Source: Olsenella porci (GTDB taxonomy: Bacteria > Actinomycetota > Coriobacteriia > Coriobacteriales > Atopobiaceae). From it: 64,000 bases of DNA. Shown piece after piece: positions 8,855 through 17,545 of the stretch. The notes below the pieces were generated by a model. It was not told the DNA's origin. It did no database searches and saw nothing but the letters and a program-made list of their open reading frames with translations. A program made the translations under genes and the position numbers. Where the stretch lies: contig NZ_VUNC01000006.1 of NCBI RefSeq assembly GCF_009695875.1, forward strand, positions 62,001-126,000, given 5' to 3'. The first letter of the stretch is position 1. Every line of letters begins with the position of its first letter.

Positions 8855-10018
8855 ATGGGTGTCAATCGCTTCGTCCTCAACACCGTCTCGTACCACGGTG
8901 CCGGCGCCATCAAGGAGATTCCCGGCGAGATCAAGCGCCGCGGCTACAAGAAGGCCTTCGTGTGCTCCGACCCCGACCTCGTAAAGTTTGGTGTCACCTC
9001 CAAGGTCACCGACCTGCTCGACGAGGCTGGCATCGCATGGGAGCTCTACTCCGAGATTAAGCCCAACCCCACCATCCAGAATGTGCAGGATGGCGTGAAG
9101 GCAATTAACGACAGCGGCGCGGACTGCATCGTTGCCATCGGTGGCGGCTCGTCCATGGACACCGCCAAGGCCATCGGCGTCATCAAGGAGAACCCCGAGT
9201 TCGCCGACGTGCGCTCGCTCGAGGGCGTGGCTCCCACCAAGAAGCACGCGACCTTCACCATCGCCGTTCCCACGACGGCGGGAACTGCCGCCGAGGTCAC
9301 GATCAACTACGTGATCACCGACCCCGAGCGCGTTCGCAAGTTCGTGTGCGTTGACACCAACGACATCCCCGAGGTCGCCGTGGTCGACCCCGACATGATG
9401 GCCTCGATGCCCGCTGGCCTCACCGCTGCCACCGGCATGGACGCCCTCACCCACGCAATCGAGGGCTACACTACCAAGGGCGCCTGGGAGCTGTCCGACA
9501 TGTTCCACTACGAGGCGATCAGCCTCATCAGCACGCACCTGCGCGACGCCTACGCCGAGGCTAAGTCTGGCAAGCCCGCCTCGGGCCGCGAGGGCATGGC
9601 GCTGGGCCAGTACATCGCCGGCATGGGCTTCTCCAACGTGGGCCTGGGCATCGACCACTCCATGGCGCACACGCTCTCGGCGCACTACGACACCCCGCAC
9701 GGCGTTGCCTGCGCCATGCTGCTGCCCATCTCGATGGAGTTCAACAAGCCGGTCGTCGCCGAGCGCCAGGCCAAGATCGCCACGGCCATGGGCGTCGACA
9801 CCACGGGCATGAGCACCGAGGAGGCCGCTGACGCCGCCATCGCCGCCGTGCGCCAGCTGTCCCACGACGTCGAGATCCCCACGACCTGCAAGGGCCTGGT
9901 GGAGGAGGACCTCGACCAGCTCGCCAAGGACGCACTCGCCGACGCCTGCTACCCCGGCAACCCCCGCGAGGCTACCCCCGAGCAGGTCAAGGACATGTTC
10001 CGCATGATCATGGCGTAG
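8855..10018 (+). CDS. fucO: Iron-containing alcohol dehydrogenase, lactaldehyde reductase-like
   Basis: A 387-residue group III (Fe) alcohol dehydrogenase. It shows the NAD-binding GGGSSMDTAKAIG, the PTTAGTAAEVT block, and the four iron ligands in the usual spacing: Asp and His in MDALTHAIEGY, His in DHSMAHTL and His in DTPHGVACA. It resembles FucO (lactaldehyde to 1,2-propanediol), but the family also covers butanol and ethanol dehydrogenases, so the substrate is uncertain. The codon choice is strongly biased to C-ending codons, the start has AGGAAGGG upstream, and it has its own AT-rich promoter and strong terminator, all suggesting a highly expressed monocistronic fermentation gene. Confidence 0.82.
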   Translation: MGVNRFVLNTVSYHGAGAIKEIPGEIKRRGYKKAFVCSDPDLVKFGVTSKVTDLLDEAGIAWELYSEIKPNPTIQNVQDGVKAINDSGADCIVAIGGGSSMDTAKAIGVIKENPEFADVRSLEGVAPTKKHATFTIAVPTTAGTAAEVTINYVITDPERVRKFVCVDTNDIPEVAVVDPDMMASMPAGLTAATGMDALTHAIEGYTTKGAWELSDMFHYEAISLISTHLRDAYAEAKSGKPASGREGMALGQYIAGMGFSNVGLGIDHSMAHTLSAHYDTPHGVACAMLLPISMEFNKPVVAERQAKIATAMGVDTTGMSTEEAADAAIAAVRQLSHDVEIPTTCKGLVEEDLDQLAKDALADACYPGNPREATPEQVKDMFRMIMA

Positions 10019-10045
10019 CAATCGCCTCACATCACGCGCCGTCGG

Positions 10046-10075
10046 GAGGGGTCTCGGGTTCGCCCGGGACCCCTC
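10046..10075 (+). terminator. Strong hairpin after the alcohol dehydrogenase
   Basis: A 13-bp stem, GAGGGGTCTCGGG with CCCGGGACCCCTC (one G-T pair), closes a TTCG tetraloop 27 bp after the stop codon. The tetraloop and long GC stem are typical of an intrinsic terminator, although only a CT-rich stretch and not a pure T-run follows. Confidence 0.8.
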
Positions 10076-10185
10076 TCCTCTCCCATGGGCTTCCTGCGCA
10101 AATGGCCGAGCTGTCGGCTGGCTGGCGGCGGAGGGGGAGATAATCGTGGGGCACCGCATGCGACGGAGTCGAAAGGGGAGAGGCC

Positions 10186-10476
10186 TTGGCACGGCATTGG
10201 AACGAGGACGAGAGGGACTATCGCGACGTCCAGGAGAACGCCCGCGGTGGGGGGCTGCTCGCCCTTCTTGGCCTGGTGCTGATGGCCGTTGCGCTCGTGG
10301 GCCTGTTCTCGGGACCCAGCGAGAGCCTCGTGTTCACGACGCTGCTCGTGGTCGCGTTGCTCGCGGGGGTCGCGCTGCTCTACGTTGGCACGTCGCTTCG
10401 CCGCGACGCCCGCAAGGCGACGCTGCGCCACCAGGAGACCTCGGACCCCTGGGAGGACGAGCGCCGGCGCCGCTAG
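10186..10476 (+). CDS. Small two-helix membrane protein of unknown function
   Basis: A 96-residue protein with a charged N-terminus (MARHWNEDERDYRDV), two clear membrane segments (about residues 25-41 and 47-69) joined by a short GPSES turn, and a charged C-terminal tail rich in Arg and Glu. Both tails are predicted to face the cytoplasm. The TTG start is chosen because GGGGAG lies 6-8 bp upstream. I recognise no family. It stands alone between a terminator and an oppositely oriented operon. Confidence 0.65.
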   Translation: MARHWNEDERDYRDVQENARGGGLLALLGLVLMAVALVGLFSGPSESLVFTTLLVVALLAGVALLYVGTSLRRDARKATLRHQETSDPWEDERRRR

Positions 10477-10523
10477 CCTTTCCAATCTCAGGATCTGCGC
10501 GAGGACGCTCTGACGCCCCTCCG

Positions 10524-11867
10524 CTACTTTGGCTCGTCGCCCGGGACGCGCATGAGGGGGAGCGTGCTCCCGCCGTGGGGCATAACCAGAACCCTGGGCT
10601 CGCGTCCCAGCCTCTTACGTTGCTCCCGCATCGCGGTGTCCACCGCATTCTGCACGGTGGGGAAGGGCGTCATGAAGCAGCTTCGCACAAGGTCGTCAGG
10701 CAGGTCACTCACCAGGTAGATGCTCGCTCGCAGAAGGATCTGCGCTACCGCGGCGGCCTTGTGCCCTCCCAGCTTGAACTCTCGACGAAGGTGGTCGACC
10801 ACGTCCTGCGGCGTGTTTGCCTCGAGCATCCAGCGCTCGAACGTCTGCTGCCCCAGGCCCTCCGCGCACGAGCCCACCAGCACGATGACGCCGCCGTCCC
10901 GCACGGGGTGCTTTGCGTTGTCCAGCGCCTTCTGGAGCTGGTACAGGTTGAGGTCCTTGGGCGCGCCGCCCTGGCTCACCACGACCACGTCCGCCCGCTC
11001 GTGGAGCTCGCACCCGTACAGGCGGTCGAGCTGGCGGCAGGCGTCCCTCTGCGCCCGCACGAAGTCGCCGCTCGCGCAGTAGACCACGTTTCTCTCCTCG
11101 TCCAGCACCACGTTGACGATGAAATCGAGGCCGACCATGCGGCAGGCCTCCTCCAGGTCCAGGCGGACGGGACTCTCCATGTTGCCCGAGTGGGCCGCAG
11201 GGTCCACCATCATGGAGTGGTTGGCCTGTATCGCCTCGAAGGTGCTCACACCGGGCATGATCGCCTTTGCGCCTCCGGAGTAGCCCGCGAAGTAGTGGTA
11301 CTCCACGTTGCCCAGCGCGACGCGCACGTCGGCATGGGCCACCTCCTCCAGGATGTCGACGGGGGTGCCGTGCGAGGTGGTCCCGTAGTGGACGAGCCCC
11401 TTGGAGTCGCCATTGAGCACCCTCAGGCGGCCGTAGTACTCGCCCATGATGCGTCGGAGCTCGTCCTCGGTCTGGGGGCGGTGGCTCCCCAGGGCGATGG
11501 CGAGAAGCACCTGGTCGTCCCGTACTCCCGCGGCGTGGAGCTCGTCCATCACGGGTGGAAGGAGCGTTGCCGTGGGAAGCGGCCTCGTGACGTCGCTCGT
11601 GATGACGCAGACGCTCCCGGACCCGCGCGCCACGTCGCGCAGCCGTGGCGTTCCGATGGGATTGCGCAGGGACTCCTCCACGACCGTGCGGCCCGTTGCC
11701 CCAAACGTGACGTCGTTCGCGTGCATCACCTCGATCACGCTGGCCGCGGGGAGCGAGAGGTGCTGGGTCCTCTCCCCAATGCCGAGGTCGACCTCGACGG
11801 TCTGGGCGGAGGAATGCCCCCTACCCTCGTCCCCGATGGTCCTCATCGCTCCAACCCTGGATGGCAT
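10524..11867 (-). CDS. larA: LarA-family nickel-dependent 2-hydroxyacid racemase
   Basis: The 447-residue protein belongs to the LarA (DUF2088) family, which racemises lactate or related 2-hydroxyacids with a nickel-pincer nucleotide. The pincer residues are all visible: H129 in ALGSHRP, H191 in YHYFAGYSGGAK, K201 ten residues later, and H217 sixteen after that, the same 10 and 16 spacing as H174-K184-H200 of the lactate racemase. SDVTRP also matches. The ATG has AAGGGAG 6 bp upstream. It lies 52 bp after the MoxR-type ATPase gene on the same strand. The cofactor-making genes larB, larC and larE are not in the window, and the substrate is unknown. Confidence 0.85.
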   Translation of the reverse strand: MPSRVGAMRTIGDEGRGHSSAQTVEVDLGIGERTQHLSLPAASVIEVMHANDVTFGATGRTVVEESLRNPIGTPRLRDVARGSGSVCVITSDVTRPLPTATLLPPVMDELHAAGVRDDQVLLAIALGSHRPQTEDELRRIMGEYYGRLRVLNGDSKGLVHYGTTSHGTPVDILEEVAHADVRVALGNVEYHYFAGYSGGAKAIMPGVSTFEAIQANHSMMVDPAAHSGNMESPVRLDLEEACRMVGLDFIVNVVLDEERNVVYCASGDFVRAQRDACRQLDRLYGCELHERADVVVVSQGGAPKDLNLYQLQKALDNAKHPVRDGGVIVLVGSCAEGLGQQTFERWMLEANTPQDVVDHLRREFKLGGHKAAAVAQILLRASIYLVSDLPDDLVRSCFMTPFPTVQNAVDTAMREQRKRLGREPRVLVMPHGGSTLPLMRVPGDEPK

Positions 11868-11919
11868 GCAAGGCTCCCTTCAGGCCGCAACGGCGGCACC
11901 GCCTCTTGGATGGTCGCCC

Positions 11920-13437
11920 CTAGGATATCCCCCCAAGCCTGTTGACGCGCTCGAGCAGCTCCTGCCCGCGCTCGTGGAGCATGAGGGCGTGGGCGTGGCG
12001 CGAGAGGCTCTCGCCCGCCCAATCTGCGGCGAAGGCCATGAACTCGGGGTCGACGGCTAGGTGCGTGACAAACACCAGCATCTCGCGCCCGTCCCCAAAA
12101 CAGGCGTCCAAAAAGCCCAGGGCGTTGTCCAGGCGGGAGGCGAGCCCGCGCGCCTCGTCGTCCGCCTGCCGGTCCCATTGTCCCAGCAACAAGAGGGCGA
12201 GACCCTCCTCCCCTTCGGGGGAGCCACCCGAGAGCATGGCGCGGGCGACGTCGGCGTGGAGGTCGTCTGCCAGCTCCGCCCGCATCGCGAGGCGCAGCTG
12301 GCGAGAGGCAGAGGCGGAACCCGAGCCCCGGGCCTCGTCCAGCTTCGACCGCGCCTCGCGCGCGAGGGCATCGAGCGGATCCTCGGACCCCTCGCGGGAG
12401 GGGCCTCCGTCCATGGAGGAGACGCGCTTGCGCACCCAGGAGAGGGCGTCTCGCCTGGCACAGAGCGAATGCGCCTGCGAGAGGAGCGCATCGAGCAGGA
12501 GGTTGACCAGGGCGACGCGCTCGTCGAACGGGGCCTCGCGCGCCCGCAGCGCGATTTCGTCGCCCGCCTCGCCCTGGAGTATGCCATCGACCTTGTAGTC
12601 GTCCTGGTACTTCTCGAACAGCTCGAGGTACAGGGAGAAATCCTCGGCGACCTCGCGGTCCTGGAGGTACTGGGACACGAGCTCCGTCCCCACGCGGAGT
12701 CCCTCCTGCCGGTATGCCACGAGCATGCGCGAGAGGTCCTCCCAGCCGCGGGCAGTGACGATCTTGGACCCGTTGACGCTCGCGCGCACGCGGTAGAAGT
12801 TCTTTGGCTTGCTGGAGAGGTACGTGGTGATCGCGGGGTGCACCCCATGGGTCACGGCGTAATCCATCCACACGTCGAGGTCGGGCTCCACGTCGATGCG
12901 CTTGAGGCGATCCATCATCGCGGGGTCAAACTCGCGGGCGGCACGGTTGTACTCGGGCGGGTTGCCGGCGCACACGATGACCCAGCCCTCGGGAAGCCGG
13001 TGCTGGCCGAACGTCTTGTACTGCAGGAACTGCAGCATGGAGGGCATGAGCGTCTCGCTCGCGCAGTTTATCTCGTCCAGGAAGAGGATCCCCTCGCTCA
13101 AGCCGGTGCGCTCCTCCTCGTCGTAGACGGCGGCGATGATCTCGCTCATGGTGTAGCGGCTCACGCGCACGTCCCTGCCGCCGTAGGTCGCCTCGGCGAT
13201 GTAGGGGAGTCCGAGCGCGCTCTGGCGGGTGTGGTGCGTGATGGAGTAGCTCACGAAGTTGATGCCCAGGCGCTCGGCGATCTGGCTTGCGATGGCGGTC
13301 TTGCCGATGCCGGGAGGCCCCATGAGGATGATGGGGCGCTGCATCATGGGCGGGACCAGGTACAGGCCATGGGCGTCCCGGGCAAGGTAGGCGCGCACCG
13401 CGCCCTCGATCTGCTCCGTTGCCGAGCGAATGTTCAT
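11920..13437 (-). CDS. MoxR-type AAA+ ATPase
   Basis: A 505-residue AAA+ protein with Walker A GPPGIGKTA (residues 40-48), Walker B GILFLDEINCA, and a sensor AGNPPEYN followed by an arginine-rich FDPAMMDRLKRIDVEPD. The second half is a helical, charged region of no recognised family. MoxR ATPases work as chaperones that remodel a VWA-domain partner or load metal centres; the partner here is very probably the VWA protein encoded 45 bp upstream in the same operon. The ATG at 13437 is preferred over an in-frame upstream one because AAGGAGGA sits 6 bp before it. Confidence 0.85.
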   Translation of the reverse strand: MNIRSATEQIEGAVRAYLARDAHGLYLVPPMMQRPIILMGPPGIGKTAIASQIAERLGINFVSYSITHHTRQSALGLPYIAEATYGGRDVRVSRYTMSEIIAAVYDEEERTGLSEGILFLDEINCASETLMPSMLQFLQYKTFGQHRLPEGWVIVCAGNPPEYNRAAREFDPAMMDRLKRIDVEPDLDVWMDYAVTHGVHPAITTYLSSKPKNFYRVRASVNGSKIVTARGWEDLSRMLVAYRQEGLRVGTELVSQYLQDREVAEDFSLYLELFEKYQDDYKVDGILQGEAGDEIALRAREAPFDERVALVNLLLDALLSQAHSLCARRDALSWVRKRVSSMDGGPSREGSEDPLDALAREARSKLDEARGSGSASASRQLRLAMRAELADDLHADVARAMLSGGSPEGEEGLALLLLGQWDRQADDEARGLASRLDNALGFLDACFGDGREMLVFVTHLAVDPEFMAFAADWAGESLSRHAHALMLHERGQELLERVNRLGGIS

Positions 13438-13482
13438 TGCGTCCTCCTTGGATGGCGTCCGCACGGATGGCGGGCGCGTGCG

Positions 13483-16269
13483 TCAGTAGACCGACATCGA
13501 GCGGAACTCACCCGGCCTCAGGGTGAGCTGTATGGCCCAGGGTGGCACGAGCTCCGGCCTGTGGTCCTCGTCGTAGAAGACGAAGGCCGTCTTGTAGGGC
13601 GGCATCCTGGTGGGATAGATCCCCCAGCCGTCCGTGAAGTAGATGAGGCCCGCGAGGTCCGAGAACTCGCCCCCGCCCGCGAGCTCGCTCACGTAGCGGA
13701 ACGCGGGGCGAAAGTCAGTGCCACCCAGACCGCGGAGCTTGACCTGCCGCCTCCAGCGGTCGAGGTCGGCGAGCGAGGTGATCTTGGTGTCGCTCTGCAC
13801 GCGCTGGTCCGCCTGGACGATGTGCACGTTCACCCGCTGCGAGAAGCTCGACTCGCTTGCCAGGACGTCGTAGGTCGCGTCGACGAAGGCCTGGACCACC
13901 TCGTGCGTGACCGAGCTGGAGGTGTCGATTACGATCACGAAGTCGCGGATTCTCCGCTCGTCCCGGTACTCCAGCGGCTCGATGAGCGGCGTGTCCCCGT
14001 ACAGCGAGAGCCCGTAGGTGTAGAAGACGTAGTCAAACTCGTCGTCCGAGACGTGTAGTTCCTCGCTGCTGGTGGCAAACTGCCGGAGGAACTCGCGGTA
14101 GTCCACCAGCTCGTGGTCCGAGACCTCGAGCTGGTGGACGAGCCCGCCCAGCCGCGTGCCCTGTTTGCGTGAGAGTGTCTGAAGGTCCACGCGAACGGAC
14201 CTGCCCGCGCGCTCCCAGCGCTCGCGTGCCGCCCGGAGCTCGGACTCGGTTGGGGTCGACGCCGCCGGGCTACCGTCCGGTGGCTGCTCCCCGCCCGTCT
14301 TGCTACCGGCATCGCCCTCGCCAGAGGCGCCCTGCCCCGCACCCGTTCCGTTGGGCTGGCCCTTGCCGTCGCGTCCGCCCTCGGATTCGCGACCCTCGCC
14401 CTGACCATGGGGGCCGGTTTGGGGAGAGGCGCCTTCCCTCTCGCCCTGACCGCTCCCGTTGGCATCCTGGTCGCGGTCTCCCGCTCGGTGCCATGCCGAG
14501 TGGTCATCCACCAGGAGTACGCGCGCCCAGCGCTCCCGGCTCCCTGCGAAGCCGCCCTCGACGAGCCGGCGGTAGATTCGCTCCGCGCTCGGCGAGGGGC
14601 CCAGCTCGCTCGCGAGCTCGTCCAGCGCCTCGTCGACTGCCTGACCCCGCTCCCCGGGACGCTGGCCCATGAGCTCGCGCGCCATGTCCTCGGCCACCAG
14701 GTCGCAGGAGAGGTCCCAGCACGCCGGGTCGACGCCGCGCCCCACGAAGGGGTGGAGCAGCAGACAGTGGGCCAGCACGTGCGCGTAGTCGTGCGAGGGT
14801 GCCATCCTGCTCCGGGCGAAGTCGCGGAGGAGCACGTCGGGGTCTGTCAGGAGGGACGTCCCGTCGGTGCGAAAGGGGAGCCCGATGGCGGCGAGCGTGG
14901 TGGGGGAGAGTCCCACGGCACCCGCGAGGAAGGGATGGCTCGCGATGACCTCGCTGCGCGCGAGGTCGAGCACCTGGAGGGCTAGGGCGTCCCGTTCCTC
15001 GCTACCGACGGAGGGGCGCCCGCCAGCCGCCTCCGTCCCCTGCGATGGGTCCCGCGCAACGTCTGCCTCGCCCGCGCGGCTCAGCGTCGCCGTGGGGGAG
15101 AGGGGTGCGGCCACTCGGTTTTCGCCCCCTCCCATGGCTGCCGTCGGGTGTTCGGCGCGGCCCGTCTCTCCTGTGGTTGGGGCGTCTGGCTCGTCTCTCC
15201 GCAGCATTCCCAGGAGCCAGGCGGCTGCCTCGGCGTGGCCCGCCTCGCTTGCGAGCCCCATGGCGCGGGTGACGTTCTGCCTCCCCATGGTCCGCGGCCA
15301 CGCGGAGACGGCGCGCAGGCCATCCATGTCGCCCTCTGCCGCGAGGATGCCGAGCAGCCTCCCGTTGAGGCGCTCGTCGGCAGACGGACGGAGCGCCGAC
15401 ACCAGCGACGACACCAGGGCGGGGTCGTCCCTCAACCAGGGGCGCTCGTCCAGGCAGCGGAAGAAGACCTCCGGCTCCTGCCGGCACACGAACTCGACCA
15501 TCCGCCTGCTCGCCCGCGGCACAACAAGGTTGGACATGATGCGCTCGAAGCGGTCGTCTCCCATCCCGCGCGAGAGGCGCAGGTCCACCATGTGCGAGCA
15601 GAGTCCCAGGCAGGTGTTCGCAACGTCCTCGTCGATCTCGCCCGCGTGGCGGAGCGCGTGCCATGCCCTCACGGCGGCGGCGCGAAAGAGGTCGTCGAAC
15701 GCCACGGGGTCAAACAGGCCCTCGCCCGCGAGTCTCCCCACCAAATCGCAGGCTGAGCCAAGGTCCGTCTTGCCCCCAAACGGCGCGCCCTCGAGCTGCT
15801 CCCCCTCGCGCGCCTTCCCAAACACGTCGGTCGACAGCGTGGGGTCCATGTTGTTCAGGAACAAGGTGGGGCTCCTGCGGGTGAGGGCGAAGCGCGTGAG
15901 GCGGCCCTCGGGCGGGAGGAGTCCCCTGCAGTGGTGCGGAACGCGCACCTCGCCCAGCAGGTCGACCCCGCGGTTGAGAAGGTCGCGGGCAACGTCCTCG
16001 CGCGCGTGTCGCAGTGCGAGGCACAGTGCGAAGGAGGGGTACGCAAAGTCGCCGTCGAACGCATCCCACAGGGCGTCAAGGTCGCTCGCACCTCCAAGAC
16101 AGGCCGCGCGCTCGAGGAGGTCGACCGCCTGCGTGGCGGTCACCAGGTCGCGTCGGGGGGAGAGCTGTGCCACGAGCGAGCGGAACGAGCCGCTGTCCCC
16201 GGCGTCCAGCGCGTCGCGCGCCCCTGCGACGAGACCCTCCGCAACGTCGATGCCGTCCCTCTCGCCCAT
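13483..16269 (-). CDS. Large VWA-like/DUF2201 protein with a putative metallopeptidase-like domain
   Basis: A 928-residue protein, partner of the adjacent MoxR ATPase. The first ~450 residues are helical pairs reminiscent of ankyrin or TPR repeats (for example GHAEAAAWLLGML). A central segment resembles the DUF2201 putative metallopeptidase domain, but the zinc site reads HVLAHCLLLH, with Val where HExxH needs Glu. A low-complexity Gly/Glu/Asp linker follows (roughly residues 595-680). The C-terminal VWA-like domain has MIDAS-type motifs DTSSS (D782), GGTDF and FTDGWG. No signal peptide or membrane segment is seen, so it is cytosolic. The start at 16269 is chosen for AAAGGAGG just upstream. 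The role of the pair is unknown. Confidence 0.8.
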   Translation of the reverse strand: MGERDGIDVAEGLVAGARDALDAGDSGSFRSLVAQLSPRRDLVTATQAVDLLERAACLGGASDLDALWDAFDGDFAYPSFALCLALRHAREDVARDLLNRGVDLLGEVRVPHHCRGLLPPEGRLTRFALTRRSPTLFLNNMDPTLSTDVFGKAREGEQLEGAPFGGKTDLGSACDLVGRLAGEGLFDPVAFDDLFRAAAVRAWHALRHAGEIDEDVANTCLGLCSHMVDLRLSRGMGDDRFERIMSNLVVPRASRRMVEFVCRQEPEVFFRCLDERPWLRDDPALVSSLVSALRPSADERLNGRLLGILAAEGDMDGLRAVSAWPRTMGRQNVTRAMGLASEAGHAEAAAWLLGMLRRDEPDAPTTGETGRAEHPTAAMGGGENRVAAPLSPTATLSRAGEADVARDPSQGTEAAGGRPSVGSEERDALALQVLDLARSEVIASHPFLAGAVGLSPTTLAAIGLPFRTDGTSLLTDPDVLLRDFARSRMAPSHDYAHVLAHCLLLHPFVGRGVDPACWDLSCDLVAEDMARELMGQRPGERGQAVDEALDELASELGPSPSAERIYRRLVEGGFAGSRERWARVLLVDDHSAWHRAGDRDQDANGSGQGEREGASPQTGPHGQGEGRESEGGRDGKGQPNGTGAGQGASGEGDAGSKTGGEQPPDGSPAASTPTESELRAARERWERAGRSVRVDLQTLSRKQGTRLGGLVHQLEVSDHELVDYREFLRQFATSSEELHVSDDEFDYVFYTYGLSLYGDTPLIEPLEYRDERRIRDFVIVIDTSSSVTHEVVQAFVDATYDVLASESSFSQRVNVHIVQADQRVQSDTKITSLADLDRWRRQVKLRGLGGTDFRPAFRYVSELAGGGEFSDLAGLIYFTDGWGIYPTRMPPYKTAFVFYDEDHRPELVPPWAIQLTLRPGEFRSMSVY

Positions 16270-16436
16270 GGCAGCCTCCTTTTGGCAATCGTACACGAGA
16301 CTCTCCGCTCCGTGCGCATCTCCTCCGTCGGCCGCGGGGTCATCCCGTGGATGGGCGGTATGGCGATTTTTATGGGCTGAGCATGGCGTATGTGGAGTGG
16401 GGGTATCCTGAATCGGTCCCAAGCGAAGGGAGAAGG

Positions 16437-17303
16437 ATGATCAAGCTCGTGCTCAGCGACATGGACGGGACCCTGGTGCCCTTTGGGCATTCCTCGGTCT
16501 CGAGACGAACCCTCTCCGCCATAGCGGAGCTCCGCGATGCCGGCATCGAGTTTGGCCCCGCTAGCGGCCGCGAGCCGTTTGACCTCATGGGCTACTTCGA
16601 CAACGACCAGACCATGGGCGACACGGGCATCTTCGCCAACGGCAAGCTGGTGCGCCTGGACGGCAAGGACATCTTCAGGCTCCCGCTCGAACGCGCCGGC
16701 GTCCAGGCACTTGTGGACTTCAGCGCGCGCCGCGACGACCTCGCCACGCTCGTCTGCAGCAGGGAGCAGGCGAGGCGCGGCCTTCCTGCGTTCCAGGTGT
16801 TTGGCGCCACGCGCGAACGCTTCGCCAAGTACGCGGACGACCCCGAAACCCTCAGCATCCCCATGACGGTGGGGGAGGAGCTTCCCGCCGAGGACATCCT
16901 CACGGTCGACCTCATCTGCCTCTCGCGAGACCCGGCTCGGTTTGCGAAGGTGCGTGACGAGGTCGAGGCGGAGCTGCCCCAGTTCGACTTCGTCTCCCCC
17001 GGCCCGGGCTGCCTCGACGTGCTTCCCCACGGCTGGAACAAGGGGACCGCGGTGGAGGTCCTCTCCGACGCCATGGGCGTCGACGTTGAGCAGATTGCCT
17101 TCTTTGGCGACTCCGAGAACGACCTCGCCCTCATGGCGCGCGTCCCCAACTCGTTCTGCGTGGGCAACGGCACGGAGGACGCCCAGCGTGCCGCCCGCTA
17201 CCACATAGGTGACTCCGCGGACGACTCCGTCGCCATAGTGATGGAGTCCCTGGCCAAGAACCACGGGAGGATCGTGGTGCCTCCGGAGACCTCGCGGGAC
17301 TAG
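16437..17303 (+). CDS. Cof-type HAD-superfamily phosphatase
   Basis: The 288-residue protein starts MIKLVLSDMDGTLVP with the HAD nucleophile Asp8 and acid/base Asp10. It has the Cof-type ASGRE segment and the C-terminal FFGDSENDLALM metal-binding motif. Cof/YidA-like enzymes dephosphorylate small sugar phosphates or phosphorylated cofactors; the substrate here is unknown. The ATG follows AAGGGAGAAGG. It is divergent from the VWA operon, sharing a 167-bp upstream region. Confidence 0.88.
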   Translation: MIKLVLSDMDGTLVPFGHSSVSRRTLSAIAELRDAGIEFGPASGREPFDLMGYFDNDQTMGDTGIFANGKLVRLDGKDIFRLPLERAGVQALVDFSARRDDLATLVCSREQARRGLPAFQVFGATRERFAKYADDPETLSIPMTVGEELPAEDILTVDLICLSRDPARFAKVRDEVEAELPQFDFVSPGPGCLDVLPHGWNKGTAVEVLSDAMGVDVEQIAFFGDSENDLALMARVPNSFCVGNGTEDAQRAARYHIGDSADDSVAIVMESLAKNHGRIVVPPETSRD

Positions 17304-17472
17304 ACGACCTTCCTGGTGGATTGCCCGGGCGAGAGGGGCACTCGACGCCGGGCTGGGGAGGGCTCCCGCCGGGATGGGGAGTCCCTGAGCTGGCAGTTTC
17401 TTTCGCATGGCCCGTGGTGCGACTGGGTCGTTGCGGCTCCTCGCGCCAAGGCAAAGAAGGGGTGCACACGGA

Positions 17473-17499
17473 GGGGTCCCGCGGTATCCGCGAGACCCC
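17473..17499. terminator. Bidirectional hairpin between convergent genes
   Basis: GGGGTCcCGCGG and CCGCGaGACCCC form a 12-bp stem with one mismatch and a 3-base TAT loop. It stands between the HAD gene (plus) and the MFS gene (minus), which converge here, so it can terminate both. There is no long T-run on either side. Nothing else is recognised in the 242-bp gap. Confidence 0.6.
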
Positions 17500-17545
17500 C
17501 TTGGAAGGTCGTGCCTTCACTGCCGCACTCGCATTCACGCAATTG

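Noticed and set aside
12061-14058. A 665-codon plus-strand frame across the MoxR and VWA genes
   Set aside because: It is the antisense shadow of two minus-strand genes with strong ribosome sites and clear AAA+ and VWA motifs.
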